Shown piece after piece: positions 30,954-39,699 of a stretch of 64,000 nucleotides of DNA. The notes under the pieces are model-generated. The model worked only from the letters and a program-made list of their open reading frames with translations, made no database searches and was not told the origin of the DNA. The DNA comes from Bradyrhizobium sp. CB3481 (GTDB lineage: Bacteria > Pseudomonadota > Alphaproteobacteria > Rhizobiales > Xanthobacteraceae). A program made the position numbers and the translations under genes. Position 1 is the first letter of the stretch. Every line of letters begins with the position of its first letter. Location: NCBI RefSeq assembly GCF_029714305.1, contig NZ_CP121647.1:62001-126000 (forward strand), in the 5' to 3' direction.

Positions 30954-33470
30954 ATGTCGGGCGTAGCCGCTGCGATGCGTCGAACCCTGCTGTCGTGCAC
31001 CTCACTGGCGCGCCACGGCATGATTGCGCTCGCCACCCTCTCCGCATCGCCGGAACCCGCCGCGGCGGCCGAGCTGTCGATCGGGCAGACGATTTCGACC
31101 CTATTCAACCTCAATCACCAGGAATTCGCGGCGCTGACAACGGCGCTATCGCTGCTCGGCTTCACCGTGCTGGCCGCGATCCTGCTGATGCGAACCCGCA
31201 TTCGGGCCACCCAAACGGAACTCAACCTCCGCCAAGACATCACCGACCTGCAGGCGCAGGCCGACCGGCTCCGCGCGCTGCTGTTCGCCGAGCCCCAGGT
31301 CCTGATCGCCTGGGCCGCCGGCGACAACCGGCCCCAGATCAGCGGCGATACCTCGCTCCTGATCTCGCAGGACGCGCTGGCGAGTTCGCCGCAGCGGATC
31401 CTGGCCTTTGGAACCTGGCTGCCGCCGGAACCGGCGCTGCAGATGGATCATGCGGTCGACGCACTGCGCGAGGTCGGCGAGGGCTTTCTGCTCAATCTTT
31501 CGACCTCCAACGGCCGCGCCATCGAGGCGATGGGCCGCGCCATCGGCGGCCAAGCCATTGTCAGGATTCGCGAACTCGGCGGCTTGCGCCGCGAGCTTGC
31601 CGAATCCAATCTCCGCTACAGGACCCTGCTGGAGGAGACCGAGCTGTTGCGCAACTTCGCCGCCGCGGCGCCATGGCCGATCTGGGCCAAGAGCGCCGAA
31701 GGCAATCTGCGTTACGCCAACACGGCCTATGTCCGCGCGACAGAGGGCAGGAGCGTCGCGGATACGATCCACCGCAACCTCGAACTGCTCGAGAACGATC
31801 AGCGCGCCGAGATGAACCGGGTGCTGAACGATAATGCCAGCTTCAGCGCGCGGCTGCCGATCGTGGTCGGCGGCGAGCGGCGCATTTACGACATTCAGAC
31901 GCTCAAGCTCAGCGGCGGCACTGCCGGTATCGCCATCGACGCCGGCGAGGCCGCGCAGTTGCGTGATGCCATGGAGCGGATGGTGGAAGCCCATCGCCGT
32001 ACCCTCGACCAATTGTCATCAGGGGTCGCCGTGTTCGACGGCCAGCGCCGGCTCGCGTTCTACAACGAGTCCTACCGGCGGCTTTGGGGCCTCGATCAGG
32101 CTTTCCTCGATTCCAATCCCGACGATTCAAGCGTGCTCGACCGGCTGCGGGCGGCGCGCAAGCTGCCCGAACAGCCCGACTTCCGCGCCTGGAAGGCCAA
32201 GCTGCACGAGGCCTACCGCGCCGTCGAACCGGCGACCTACACCTGGTTCCTGCCGGACGGCCGCGCGCTGAGCGTCGTCACCACACCGAACCTCGAAGGC
32301 GGCGTCACCTACCTGTTCGACAATGTCACCGAGAGCCTCGATCTCGCGCGCCGCTACGACCGCCTGACCCGGGTGCAGCACGAAACGCTCGACAATCTGG
32401 CCGAAGCCGTCGCGGTGTTCGGCAGCAACGGCCGCGTCGAGCTGTTCAATCCGGCTTTCGCCAAGATGTGGAAGCTACCGGCGGAATCGCTCAAAGAGCA
32501 GCCGCACATCGAGACCGTGGAAGCCTGGTGCAAGCCGCTGTTCGACGACGCGCTGACCTGGCGAGCGCTGCGCGAGGCCATCACGGGTATAGAAAACCGG
32601 GCGCAGGTGGCGCTCAAGCTCGAGCGCAAGGACGGCAGCGTGCTTGACTGCATGACCATGCCGCTGCCCGACGGCGCGACGCTGCTGACCTTCCAGGACA
32701 TCACCGACACCGAAAATGTCGAGCGGGCGTTGCGCGAGCGCAACGAGGCGCTCGAGGCCGCCGACCAGATGAAGGTGGATTTCGTCCACCACGTGTCATA
32801 CGAGCTGCGCGCGCCGCTCACCACCATCATCGGCTTTGCGCATTTCCTCAGCGATCCCTCGACCGGCCCGCTAACGCCGAAGCAGGCCGAGTATCTCGAC
32901 TACGTCACCAAATCGACCAACGCGCTGCTGGCGCTCACCAACAACATCCTCGATCTCGCCACCATCGACGCCGGCGCCATGAAGCTCGAGCTGGGCCCGG
33001 TCAACATCGAGAAGGCGATCCAGGCCGCCGCCGAAGGCATTCAGGACCGCCTAGCCACCGACCGCATCGAGCTCAAGATCGACATCGATCCCAATATCGG
33101 CAACTTCACCGGCGACGAGCGGCGCGTCGTGCAGGTGCTCTATAATCTGCTCGCCAACGCCGTCGGCTTCTCGCCGCACGATGCAGCGGTCACGATCAGC
33201 GCGCGGCGGACCGAGCATCGCGTGATCTTCACCGTCAGCGATTGCGGCCCCGGCATTCCGGCCGAGGTGAAAGACAAGGTGTTCGACTGGTTCGAAAGCC
33301 ACTCGCACGGCTCGCGGCACCGCGGCGCCGGCCTCGGCCTGTCACTGGTACGCTCCTTCGTCGAGCTGCATGGCGGCAAGGTGCGGGTCGATTCCGTGGT
33401 CGGCAAGGGCACCTCCGTCACCTGCGACTTCCCGGTCGACCAGAACGCGCATCGCAACGCCGCCGAATGA
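30954..33470 (+). CDS. divL: DivL-like cell-cycle sensor with Tyr in place of phospho-His
   Basis: Membrane histidine-kinase-like protein of 838 residues. A TM helix lies at about 55-80, several PAS-like segments span 210-600, and a dimerisation domain carries the box VSYELRAPLTTIIGF with Tyr616 where kinases have His. That exchange marks DivL of alphaproteobacteria, which controls CckA-CtrA together with DivK. The ATP domain is intact (LLANAVGFSP, DCGPGIP, GAGLGLSLV). ATG at 30954 is used. It overlaps the tsaE fusion by 4 bases. The name rests on the Tyr and on domain order. Confidence 0.85.
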   Translation: MSGVAAAMRRTLLSCTSLARHGMIALATLSASPEPAAAAELSIGQTISTLFNLNHQEFAALTTALSLLGFTVLAAILLMRTRIRATQTELNLRQDITDLQAQADRLRALLFAEPQVLIAWAAGDNRPQISGDTSLLISQDALASSPQRILAFGTWLPPEPALQMDHAVDALREVGEGFLLNLSTSNGRAIEAMGRAIGGQAIVRIRELGGLRRELAESNLRYRTLLEETELLRNFAAAAPWPIWAKSAEGNLRYANTAYVRATEGRSVADTIHRNLELLENDQRAEMNRVLNDNASFSARLPIVVGGERRIYDIQTLKLSGGTAGIAIDAGEAAQLRDAMERMVEAHRRTLDQLSSGVAVFDGQRRLAFYNESYRRLWGLDQAFLDSNPDDSSVLDRLRAARKLPEQPDFRAWKAKLHEAYRAVEPATYTWFLPDGRALSVVTTPNLEGGVTYLFDNVTESLDLARRYDRLTRVQHETLDNLAEAVAVFGSNGRVELFNPAFAKMWKLPAESLKEQPHIETVEAWCKPLFDDALTWRALREAITGIENRAQVALKLERKDGSVLDCMTMPLPDGATLLTFQDITDTENVERALRERNEALEAADQMKVDFVHHVSYELRAPLTTIIGFAHFLSDPSTGPLTPKQAEYLDYVTKSTNALLALTNNILDLATIDAGAMKLELGPVNIEKAIQAAAEGIQDRLATDRIELKIDIDPNIGNFTGDERRVVQVLYNLLANAVGFSPHDAAVTISARRTEHRVIFTVSDCGPGIPAEVKDKVFDWFESHSHGSRHRGAGLGLSLVRSFVELHGGKVRVDSVVGKGTSVTCDFPVDQNAHRNAAE

Positions 33471-34987
33471 CCGAACCTGCGACATTTACGGTGGCGCTCG
33501 CGAACGAGACGGCCACCGCGCATCTGATGGCCGACCTCGCGCTGCTGGTCAGTCCGGGCGACGTGATCACGCTCTCGGGCGATCTCGGCGCCGGCAAGAC
33601 CGCGGCGGCGCGCGCGATGATCCGCTATCTCGCCGGCGATCCCACGCTGGAAGTGCCGAGCCCGACCTTCACGCTGGCGCAGAGCTACGAGCAGCCGTTT
33701 CCGATTGTCCACGCCGACCTCTACCGCATCAATGATGCGAGCGAACTGGAGGAAATCGGGTTGTCGCCGCTGCCGGAGGGCGCGCTGGCGCTGATCGAAT
33801 GGCCGGAGCGTGCGCCGGATGCACTGCCCGAAAATCGCATCGACATCGCCTTCAGCCACCGTCCCGCGCTCGGCTCCACCGCACGCGCCGCCGAAATCAC
33901 CGGCCATGGCAAGGCGGCCGTGCAGGTGGCGCGGCTCGAGGCGTTGCGCAAACTTCTCGTTCAAGCCGGCTTCCTCACCGCCGAACGCGAGCGCATGCCC
34001 GGCGATGCCTCGACGCGCTCCTACGCACGGCTGGTCGGCAAGGACGGCACATCGATCCTGATGAACTCGCCGCGCCGCCCGGACGGGCCGGCGATCTATG
34101 ACGGGAAATCCTACAGCGCGGCTGTGCATCTCGCCGAGGACGTCAAGCCGTTCGTCGCCATCGACAATGGCCTGCGTGCGCACGGCTTCTCGGCGCCGGC
34201 GATCCGCCATGCCGACATCGACGCCGGCTTCCTGATAACAGAGGATTTCGGGAGCGCCGCCGTTGTCGAGGGCGATCCGCCGCAGCCGATCGTGGAATGC
34301 TACGAAGCCGCCACCGACATGCTGGCGGAGCTGCATCGCAAGCCGCTGCCCGAAACAGTGCCGCTGGCGCCGCAGCTCACCTACGATATCCCGGTCTATG
34401 GTATCGATGCATGGCTGGTCGAGATGGGCTTGATGCTCGAATGGTATCTGCCGGATCGCGGCGCGGAAGTGAGCCAAGAGCGGCGCGACGAGTTCGTCAC
34501 GATGTGGCGGACGCTACTGGAGAAGCCGGCGGCGGCGCCGCGCACCTGGGTGATGCGGGACTTTCACTCGCCCAACATCATCTGGCTCGCCGAGCGCACG
34601 GGGATCCTGCGCGTCGGCATCATCGACTTCCAGGACGCCGTGCTGGGGCCTGCTGCCTACGATCTGGTGTCGCTGTTGCAGGATGCGCGGATCGACGTGC
34701 CCGAACAGCTCGAGCTGGCGCTTCTGACCCGCTACATCAAGGCGCGCCGCGCAACCGATAGCGAATTCGATCCGGCCAGCTTTGCCGAGCTCTACGCCAT
34801 CATGTCGGCGCAGCGGAATACGCGCCTGCTCGGCACCTTTGCCCGGCTCAACCGGCGCGACGGCAAGCCGCAATATCTGCGCCACCAGCCGCGGATCTGG
34901 ACCTATCTGAACCGCTCGCTGGCCCATCCGGCGCTGGCGGCGTTTCGCACATGGTACGCCGCCAACGTACCGCCGCCGGTTCCCTGA
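33467..34987 (+). CDS. TsaE-AmgK fusion: t6A ATPase plus cell-wall sugar kinase
   Basis: A 506-residue bifunctional protein. Residues 1-155 are TsaE (Walker A GDLGAGKT at 38-45; SPTFTLAQSY; HADLYRI), the ATPase of the complex making t6A37 in tRNA. Residues about 165-500 are an aminoglycoside-phosphotransferase-fold kinase (TWVMRDFHSPNIIWL, GIIDFQDAVLGPAAYDL) like AmgK, which phosphorylates MurNAc/GlcNAc at C1 in wall recycling. murU, the next enzyme of that pathway, follows in the same direction, which supports the kinase role. The ATG overlaps the divL stop (ATGA). Confidence 0.9.
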   Translation: MTEPATFTVALANETATAHLMADLALLVSPGDVITLSGDLGAGKTAAARAMIRYLAGDPTLEVPSPTFTLAQSYEQPFPIVHADLYRINDASELEEIGLSPLPEGALALIEWPERAPDALPENRIDIAFSHRPALGSTARAAEITGHGKAAVQVARLEALRKLLVQAGFLTAERERMPGDASTRSYARLVGKDGTSILMNSPRRPDGPAIYDGKSYSAAVHLAEDVKPFVAIDNGLRAHGFSAPAIRHADIDAGFLITEDFGSAAVVEGDPPQPIVECYEAATDMLAELHRKPLPETVPLAPQLTYDIPVYGIDAWLVEMGLMLEWYLPDRGAEVSQERRDEFVTMWRTLLEKPAAAPRTWVMRDFHSPNIIWLAERTGILRVGIIDFQDAVLGPAAYDLVSLLQDARIDVPEQLELALLTRYIKARRATDSEFDPASFAELYAIMSAQRNTRLLGTFARLNRRDGKPQYLRHQPRIWTYLNRSLAHPALAAFRTWYAANVPPPVP

Positions 34988-35077
34988 TTTACCTCCTGTT
35001 AGCCACCCCGCCCTTAATCTCGAACTGATCCATGCTGGACAGGCATGGCACAGCCGATTTGAAGCGGGAACACAGCC

Positions 35078-35401
35078 ATGGCGGGAGCGGAACGGCGCCG
35101 GGGAGATCGGGTCGTATTTGAGCGCGGCTTTGCGGCGCACATGATGGGCATCGATGGCACCTGGCGGCGCGACTGCGTGATGGAGGACGTCTCCGAGACC
35201 GGCGCCAAGCTGACGGTCGAAGGCTCGGTCGAAGGCCTGCACCTGAAGGAATTCTTCCTGCTGCTGTCGTCCACGGGCCTCGCCTATCGCCGCTGCGAAC
35301 TGGCCTGGGTCAATGGTGACCAGATCGGCGTCAACTTCCTGAGGCAGGGTGACAAGAAAAAGAAGGCGGCCAAGCGCGGGGCCGAGGACGCCAACGCCTG
35401 A
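35078..35401 (+). CDS. PilZ-domain protein
   Basis: A 107-residue single-domain protein with an Arg-rich N-motif (ERRRGDR, residues 5-11) and DVSETGAKL, the two PilZ signatures for cyclic-di-GMP binding, followed by a beta-barrel and a Lys-rich tail (KKKKAAKRG). It lies between the amgK-like and murU genes, so it may couple c-di-GMP to envelope or cell-cycle control; that is inference. Confidence 0.78.
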   Translation: MAGAERRRGDRVVFERGFAAHMMGIDGTWRRDCVMEDVSETGAKLTVEGSVEGLHLKEFFLLLSSTGLAYRRCELAWVNGDQIGVNFLRQGDKKKKAAKRGAEDANA

Positions 35402-35530
35402 CGTTGGCACAAAAGCGGCTGTCGTACGGCCGTCACATGCAGCAACTATGGCCTCCCAGTCACTGCAATAGGCTATTCGCCGTGGTATGATCCGCGGCGC
35501 GATTTGAATGATTGGAAAGAACGCTAGGGA

Positions 35531-36253
35531 ATGCCCGTTACGCCCACCAAAGCCATGGTCCTTGCCGCCGGTCTCGGTCTGCGCATGCGCCCCCTGACCG
35601 ACCACATGCCAAAACCGCTGGTGCGCGTCGCCGGTCAGCCGCTGCTCGACCACGTGCTGGACAAGCTCGCCGGCGCCGGCGTCAGCGAGGCCGTGGTCAA
35701 CGTGCATTATCTGCCCGACCAGATCATTGAGCATACCGCGAGCCGGACCTGGCCCCGCGTCATCATCTCCGACGAGCGCGACGAGGTGCTCGGCACCGGC
35801 GGCGCGGTGGTGAAGGCACTGCCGCTGCTCGGCAAGGAGCCGTTCTTCCATCTCAACGCCGACACGATGTGGATCGATGGCGTGCGGCCCAATCTGATGC
35901 GCCTTGCGGAGGCCTTCGATCCGGCGCGGATGGACATCCTGCTGTTGATGGCGCCGACCACGAGCAGCATCGGCTATGCCGGCCGCGGCGACTACGGAAT
36001 GCTGCCAGACGGCGCGCTGCGCAAGCGCAGGGAACACCAAGTGGTGCCGTTCGTCTATGCCGGCGCCGCGATCATGTCGCCCGCGCTGTTTACCGATGCA
36101 CCCGCCGGCGAATTCTCGCTGACCAAGATGTTCGATCGCGCCAATGAGCAGGAGCGCCTGTTTGGGCTGCGGCTCGACGGCGTCTGGATGCATGTCGGAA
36201 CCCCCGACGCGGTGCAGGCCGCGGAAGAGGCGTTTTTGGAGAGCGTGGCGTAG
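35531..36253 (+). CDS. murU: N-acetylmuramate-1-phosphate uridylyltransferase MurU
   Basis: Nucleotidyltransferase that makes UDP-MurNAc from MurNAc-1-phosphate, bypassing de novo synthesis. The 240 residues begin with the NTP motif KAMVLAAGLGLRMRPLTDHMPKPL and contain VLGTGGAVVKAL, the metal Asp in HLNADTMW and VWMHVGTPDAV. The call over glucose-1-phosphate thymidylyltransferases rests on the neighbouring AmgK-like kinase. Confidence 0.9.
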   Translation: MPVTPTKAMVLAAGLGLRMRPLTDHMPKPLVRVAGQPLLDHVLDKLAGAGVSEAVVNVHYLPDQIIEHTASRTWPRVIISDERDEVLGTGGAVVKALPLLGKEPFFHLNADTMWIDGVRPNLMRLAEAFDPARMDILLLMAPTTSSIGYAGRGDYGMLPDGALRKRREHQVVPFVYAGAAIMSPALFTDAPAGEFSLTKMFDRANEQERLFGLRLDGVWMHVGTPDAVQAAEEAFLESVA

Positions 36254-36262
36254 CGCCCACGG

Positions 36263-36368
36263 CTGTCATGCCCCGCGAAGGCGGGGCATCCCGTACGCCG
36301 CGGCCTCTCGCTTCGATCACTACTGTCTCTGGAATACTGGATCACCCGCCTTCGCGGGTGATGACAGT
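36263..36368. repeat. Family D inverted repeat (CTGTCATGCCCCGCG type)
   Basis: Begins CTGTCATGCCCCGCGAAGGC and ends GCCTTCGCGGGTGATGACAG, non-coding, 9 bases after murU. A further 180 bases to addB contain no gene. Confidence 0.8.
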
Positions 36369-36552
36369 TGTACGAGGCGGCTGATGCCGGTGAGCCCACA
36401 GGGCCCAGACAAAAAATCTCGAAAACAACCCCATGCACAGTAGAATGGACCCGGACTGCCTTGGCGGTGAGTAGCGGGGACGCCGCCCTCACCCGCATGA
36501 CCTGTCCCTCGTCCCTCCCTATATTGGCGCCTGACCTCGAATCAGGATGCCC

Positions 36553-39500
36553 ATGCGCGTTTTCAGTGTTCCCCTTTCCGTGCCGTTGCTGCGCACCGTC
36601 ATTGCGGCGCTGATTGACGGCCGGCTGGTCGAGGGGTTCGAGACGCGGAAGGACCCGCTCAATCTGGCGCGCGCCACGCTCTATCTGCCGACCCGGCGCG
36701 CCGGGCGACTGGCGCGGGAAATCTTTCTCGACGAACTGAAGACCGATGCTGCGATCCTGCCGCGCATCGTCGCGCTCGGCGACATCGACGAGGACGAACT
36801 GGCGTTTGCGGAAGGCGCCGAGCAATTCAGCGGCGTAGCCCCGCTCGACATTCCGCCGCGGCTCGGCGAGCTGGAGCGGCGGCTGACGCTGGCGCATCTG
36901 GTGGCGGCATGGGCAAAGACCCCGGTGTCGGCGCCGCTGGTGGTCGGCGGCCCAGCCTCGACGCTAGCGCTGGCCGGCGACCTGGCGCGGCTGATGGACG
37001 ATATGGTGACGCGCGGCGTTGCCTGGGAAGCGCTCGACAGGCTGGTGCCCGACCAGTTCGATAAATACTGGCAGCACTCGCTGGAGTTTCTGCGCATCGC
37101 GCGCAAGGCATGGCCGGAGCACTTGAAAGAAATCGGCCGGATCGAACCCGCCGAGCGGCGCGACCGCCTGATCGAGGCGGAAGCCGCGCGGCTGACCGCG
37201 CATCACGAGGGGCCGGTGGTGGCGGCGGGCTCGACCGGCTCGATGCCGGCGACTGCAAAATTTCTCAACGCCGTGGCCCGCCTGAAGCAGGGTGCGGTGG
37301 TGCTGCCTGGCCTCGACACCGATCTCGACGAAGAATCCTGGCAGGCGATCGGCGGCGAGCGGGACGCGCAGGGCAAGTTCGTCACCCAACCCTCCTCCAA
37401 CCATCCGCAATTTGCGATGCATGGCCTCTTGGACCGGTTCGGCATCAAGCGCAGCGACGTCGAGATCCTCGGACTACCGGCGCCGCATGGGCGCGAGATG
37501 CTGATGTCGGAGACGATGCGGCCGTCGGCCGCGACCGAGCAATGGCATGACCGGCTGGCGCAGGCAGATGTTGCAGCAAAGATTGCCGGCGGCATGGAGA
37601 AGCTTACCGTCGTCGAAGCGCCGAGCTCGGAGATGGAGGCGCTGGCCATCGCGGTGGCGATGCGCGAGGCGCGGCACCTCGGCAAATCGGCCGCGCTGGT
37701 GACGCCGGATCGCGCGCTGGCGCGGCGGGTGATGGCGGCGCTGACGCGCTGGAATCTCGCATTCAACGATTCCGGTGGTGACGCGCTGATGGATACGCCA
37801 AGCGGCGTCTTCGCCCGCTTGGCCTCGGAAGCTGCCACGAAAGGGCTGGAGCCGCCGACCCTGCTTGCGCTCTTGAAGCATCCGCTGTTTCGGCTCGGCG
37901 GCGCCCATGGTGCGTTCAAACGTGCGGTTGAGGTTCTCGAACTGGCGCTGCTACGCGGCACCCGGCCGCAGGCGGGAACGGCCGGCCTGGCACGCGACTT
38001 CGGTCGTTTCCGCGTCGAGCTCAAAAAGCTCCGAAGCCATGAGACATCCTCGCTGCACGCCGCCGAACCGCGGGCGAAGTTGAGAGACGAGGAGCTCGAC
38101 CAGGCGCAAGCGTTGATCGCGTTGTTGCAGAAGGCGCTGGAGCCGCTCGAAATCATGGGCAGTTCAAAGCCGTTCGATTTCGCCGAGCTGGCGCAGCGCC
38201 ACCGCGAAACGCTGATCGCATTGTCATCTGACCAGAACGGCGTTGTCGCCGTCTTCGAGGACGCACAAGGCGCCGCGCTGGCTGCTGCCTTCGATGACCT
38301 CCTGGCCGAGCAAAAGCCGAGCGGGCTGATGGTTCAGCCCGGCGATTACCCTGATGTGTTCCAGACCGCCTATGCCGACCGCATCGTGCGACGGCCGGAA
38401 TTGGCGAACGCACAGCTTCAGATCTACGGCCAGCTCGAAGCGCGGCTGACCGAATCCGACCGCGTCATTCTCGGCGGGCTGGTCGAAGGCGTATGGCCGC
38501 CGGCGCCGCGGGTCGATCCCTGGCTGAGCCGGCCGATGCGCCATGAACTCGGCCTCGACCTGCCGGAGCGACGCATCGGCCTTTCCGCGCACGACTTTGC
38601 GCAACTGCTCGGAACGGAAGATGTGATCCTGACCCACGCCGCCAAGGTCGGCGGCGCGCCGGCGGTCGCCTCGCGCTTCCTGCACCGGCTGGAGGCGGTG
38701 GCCGGCGAAGCGCGCTGGGATGAAGCGAAAAAGGCTGGAGAAAAGTACGTCCGATTCGCGGAAGAGCTGGACCAGCCCGACGACGTCAAACCGATCGAGC
38801 AACCCGCGCCAAAACCGCCGGTCGCGACGCGGCCGACAAAACTGTCGGTCACGGCGATCGAGGACTGGCTGCGCGATCCCTATACGATCTACGCGAAATA
38901 TATTTTGCACCTCGATCCGCTCGACCCCGTCGATATGCCGCTGTCGGCGGCCGACCGCGGCTCGGCGATCCACGACGCGCTCGGGGAATTCACGCAGGAA
39001 TTCGCCGACGCACTTCCTCCGCAGCCGGCGCTGGTGCTGCGCCGGATCGGCGAAAAATATTTCGCGCCGCTGATGGAGCGCCCCGAGGCGCGCGCGCTGT
39101 GGTGGCCGCGGTTTCAGCGCATCGCCGCTTGGTTTGCCGATTGGGAGCTGGCGCGGCGCGACAACATCGAAAAGATCGCCGCCGAGATCAGGGGCGAGAT
39201 CAAGATCCCGCTCGATGGCGAGCGCATCTTCACGCTGTCGGCGCGTGCCGACCGGATCGAGCAGCGCCACGACGGCCGCTTTGCGATCCTCGATTACAAG
39301 ACCGGCCAGCCGCCGACCGGCAAGCAGGTGCGAATGGGCCTGTCGCCGCAACTGACGCTGGAGGCCGCGATCCTGCGCGAGGGCGGCTTTGAGAATATCC
39401 ACGCCGGCTCCTCCGTCGGCGAGCTCGTCTATGTCAGGCTCAGCGGCAACAATCCGCCTGGGGAGCAACGGACGCTGGAGCTGAAGATCAGGAACAACGA

Positions 39501-39699
39501 CACGCCGCAGCCGCCGGACGAGGCGGCCGATTACGCCCTTGAGCAACTCGAAGCCCTGATCCGCAAGTTCGAGATCGAGGAGACCGCCTACACGTCGCTG
39601 AATCTCTCCATGTGGTCGAACCGCTACGGCGCCTATGACGATCTCGCCCGCATCAAGGAGTGGTCGGCGGCCGGCGGCTTGGGGATCGAGGAATGGTGA
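36553..39699 (+). CDS. addB: Double-strand break repair protein AddB (alphaproteobacterial type)
   Basis: Second subunit of the AddAB helicase-nuclease that processes DNA ends for RecA-dependent repair. The 1048 residues begin MRVFSVPLSVPLLRTVIAAL; the helicase-like half carries LPTRRAGR in place of a Walker A, and the C-terminal nuclease has AADRGSAIHDAL and ILDYKTGQPP (at about 911). The expected iron-sulfur cysteines of Bacillus AddB are not apparent. ATG at 36553 has AGGA upstream; ATG at 36547 is possible. It overlaps addA. Confidence 0.93.
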   Translation: MRVFSVPLSVPLLRTVIAALIDGRLVEGFETRKDPLNLARATLYLPTRRAGRLAREIFLDELKTDAAILPRIVALGDIDEDELAFAEGAEQFSGVAPLDIPPRLGELERRLTLAHLVAAWAKTPVSAPLVVGGPASTLALAGDLARLMDDMVTRGVAWEALDRLVPDQFDKYWQHSLEFLRIARKAWPEHLKEIGRIEPAERRDRLIEAEAARLTAHHEGPVVAAGSTGSMPATAKFLNAVARLKQGAVVLPGLDTDLDEESWQAIGGERDAQGKFVTQPSSNHPQFAMHGLLDRFGIKRSDVEILGLPAPHGREMLMSETMRPSAATEQWHDRLAQADVAAKIAGGMEKLTVVEAPSSEMEALAIAVAMREARHLGKSAALVTPDRALARRVMAALTRWNLAFNDSGGDALMDTPSGVFARLASEAATKGLEPPTLLALLKHPLFRLGGAHGAFKRAVEVLELALLRGTRPQAGTAGLARDFGRFRVELKKLRSHETSSLHAAEPRAKLRDEELDQAQALIALLQKALEPLEIMGSSKPFDFAELAQRHRETLIALSSDQNGVVAVFEDAQGAALAAAFDDLLAEQKPSGLMVQPGDYPDVFQTAYADRIVRRPELANAQLQIYGQLEARLTESDRVILGGLVEGVWPPAPRVDPWLSRPMRHELGLDLPERRIGLSAHDFAQLLGTEDVILTHAAKVGGAPAVASRFLHRLEAVAGEARWDEAKKAGEKYVRFAEELDQPDDVKPIEQPAPKPPVATRPTKLSVTAIEDWLRDPYTIYAKYILHLDPLDPVDMPLSAADRGSAIHDALGEFTQEFADALPPQPALVLRRIGEKYFAPLMERPEARALWWPRFQRIAAWFADWELARRDNIEKIAAEIRGEIKIPLDGERIFTLSARADRIEQRHDGRFAILDYKTGQPPTGKQVRMGLSPQLTLEAAILREGGFENIHAGSSVGELVYVRLSGNNPPGEQRTLELKIRNNDTPQPPDEAADYALEQLEALIRKFEIEETAYTSLNLSMWSNRYGAYDDLARIKEWSAAGGLGIEEW

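Noticed and set aside
34995..35030. A possible CtrA box before the PilZ gene (TTAG...TTAA)
   Set aside because: The spacing is 11 rather than 7 and the first half is imperfect.
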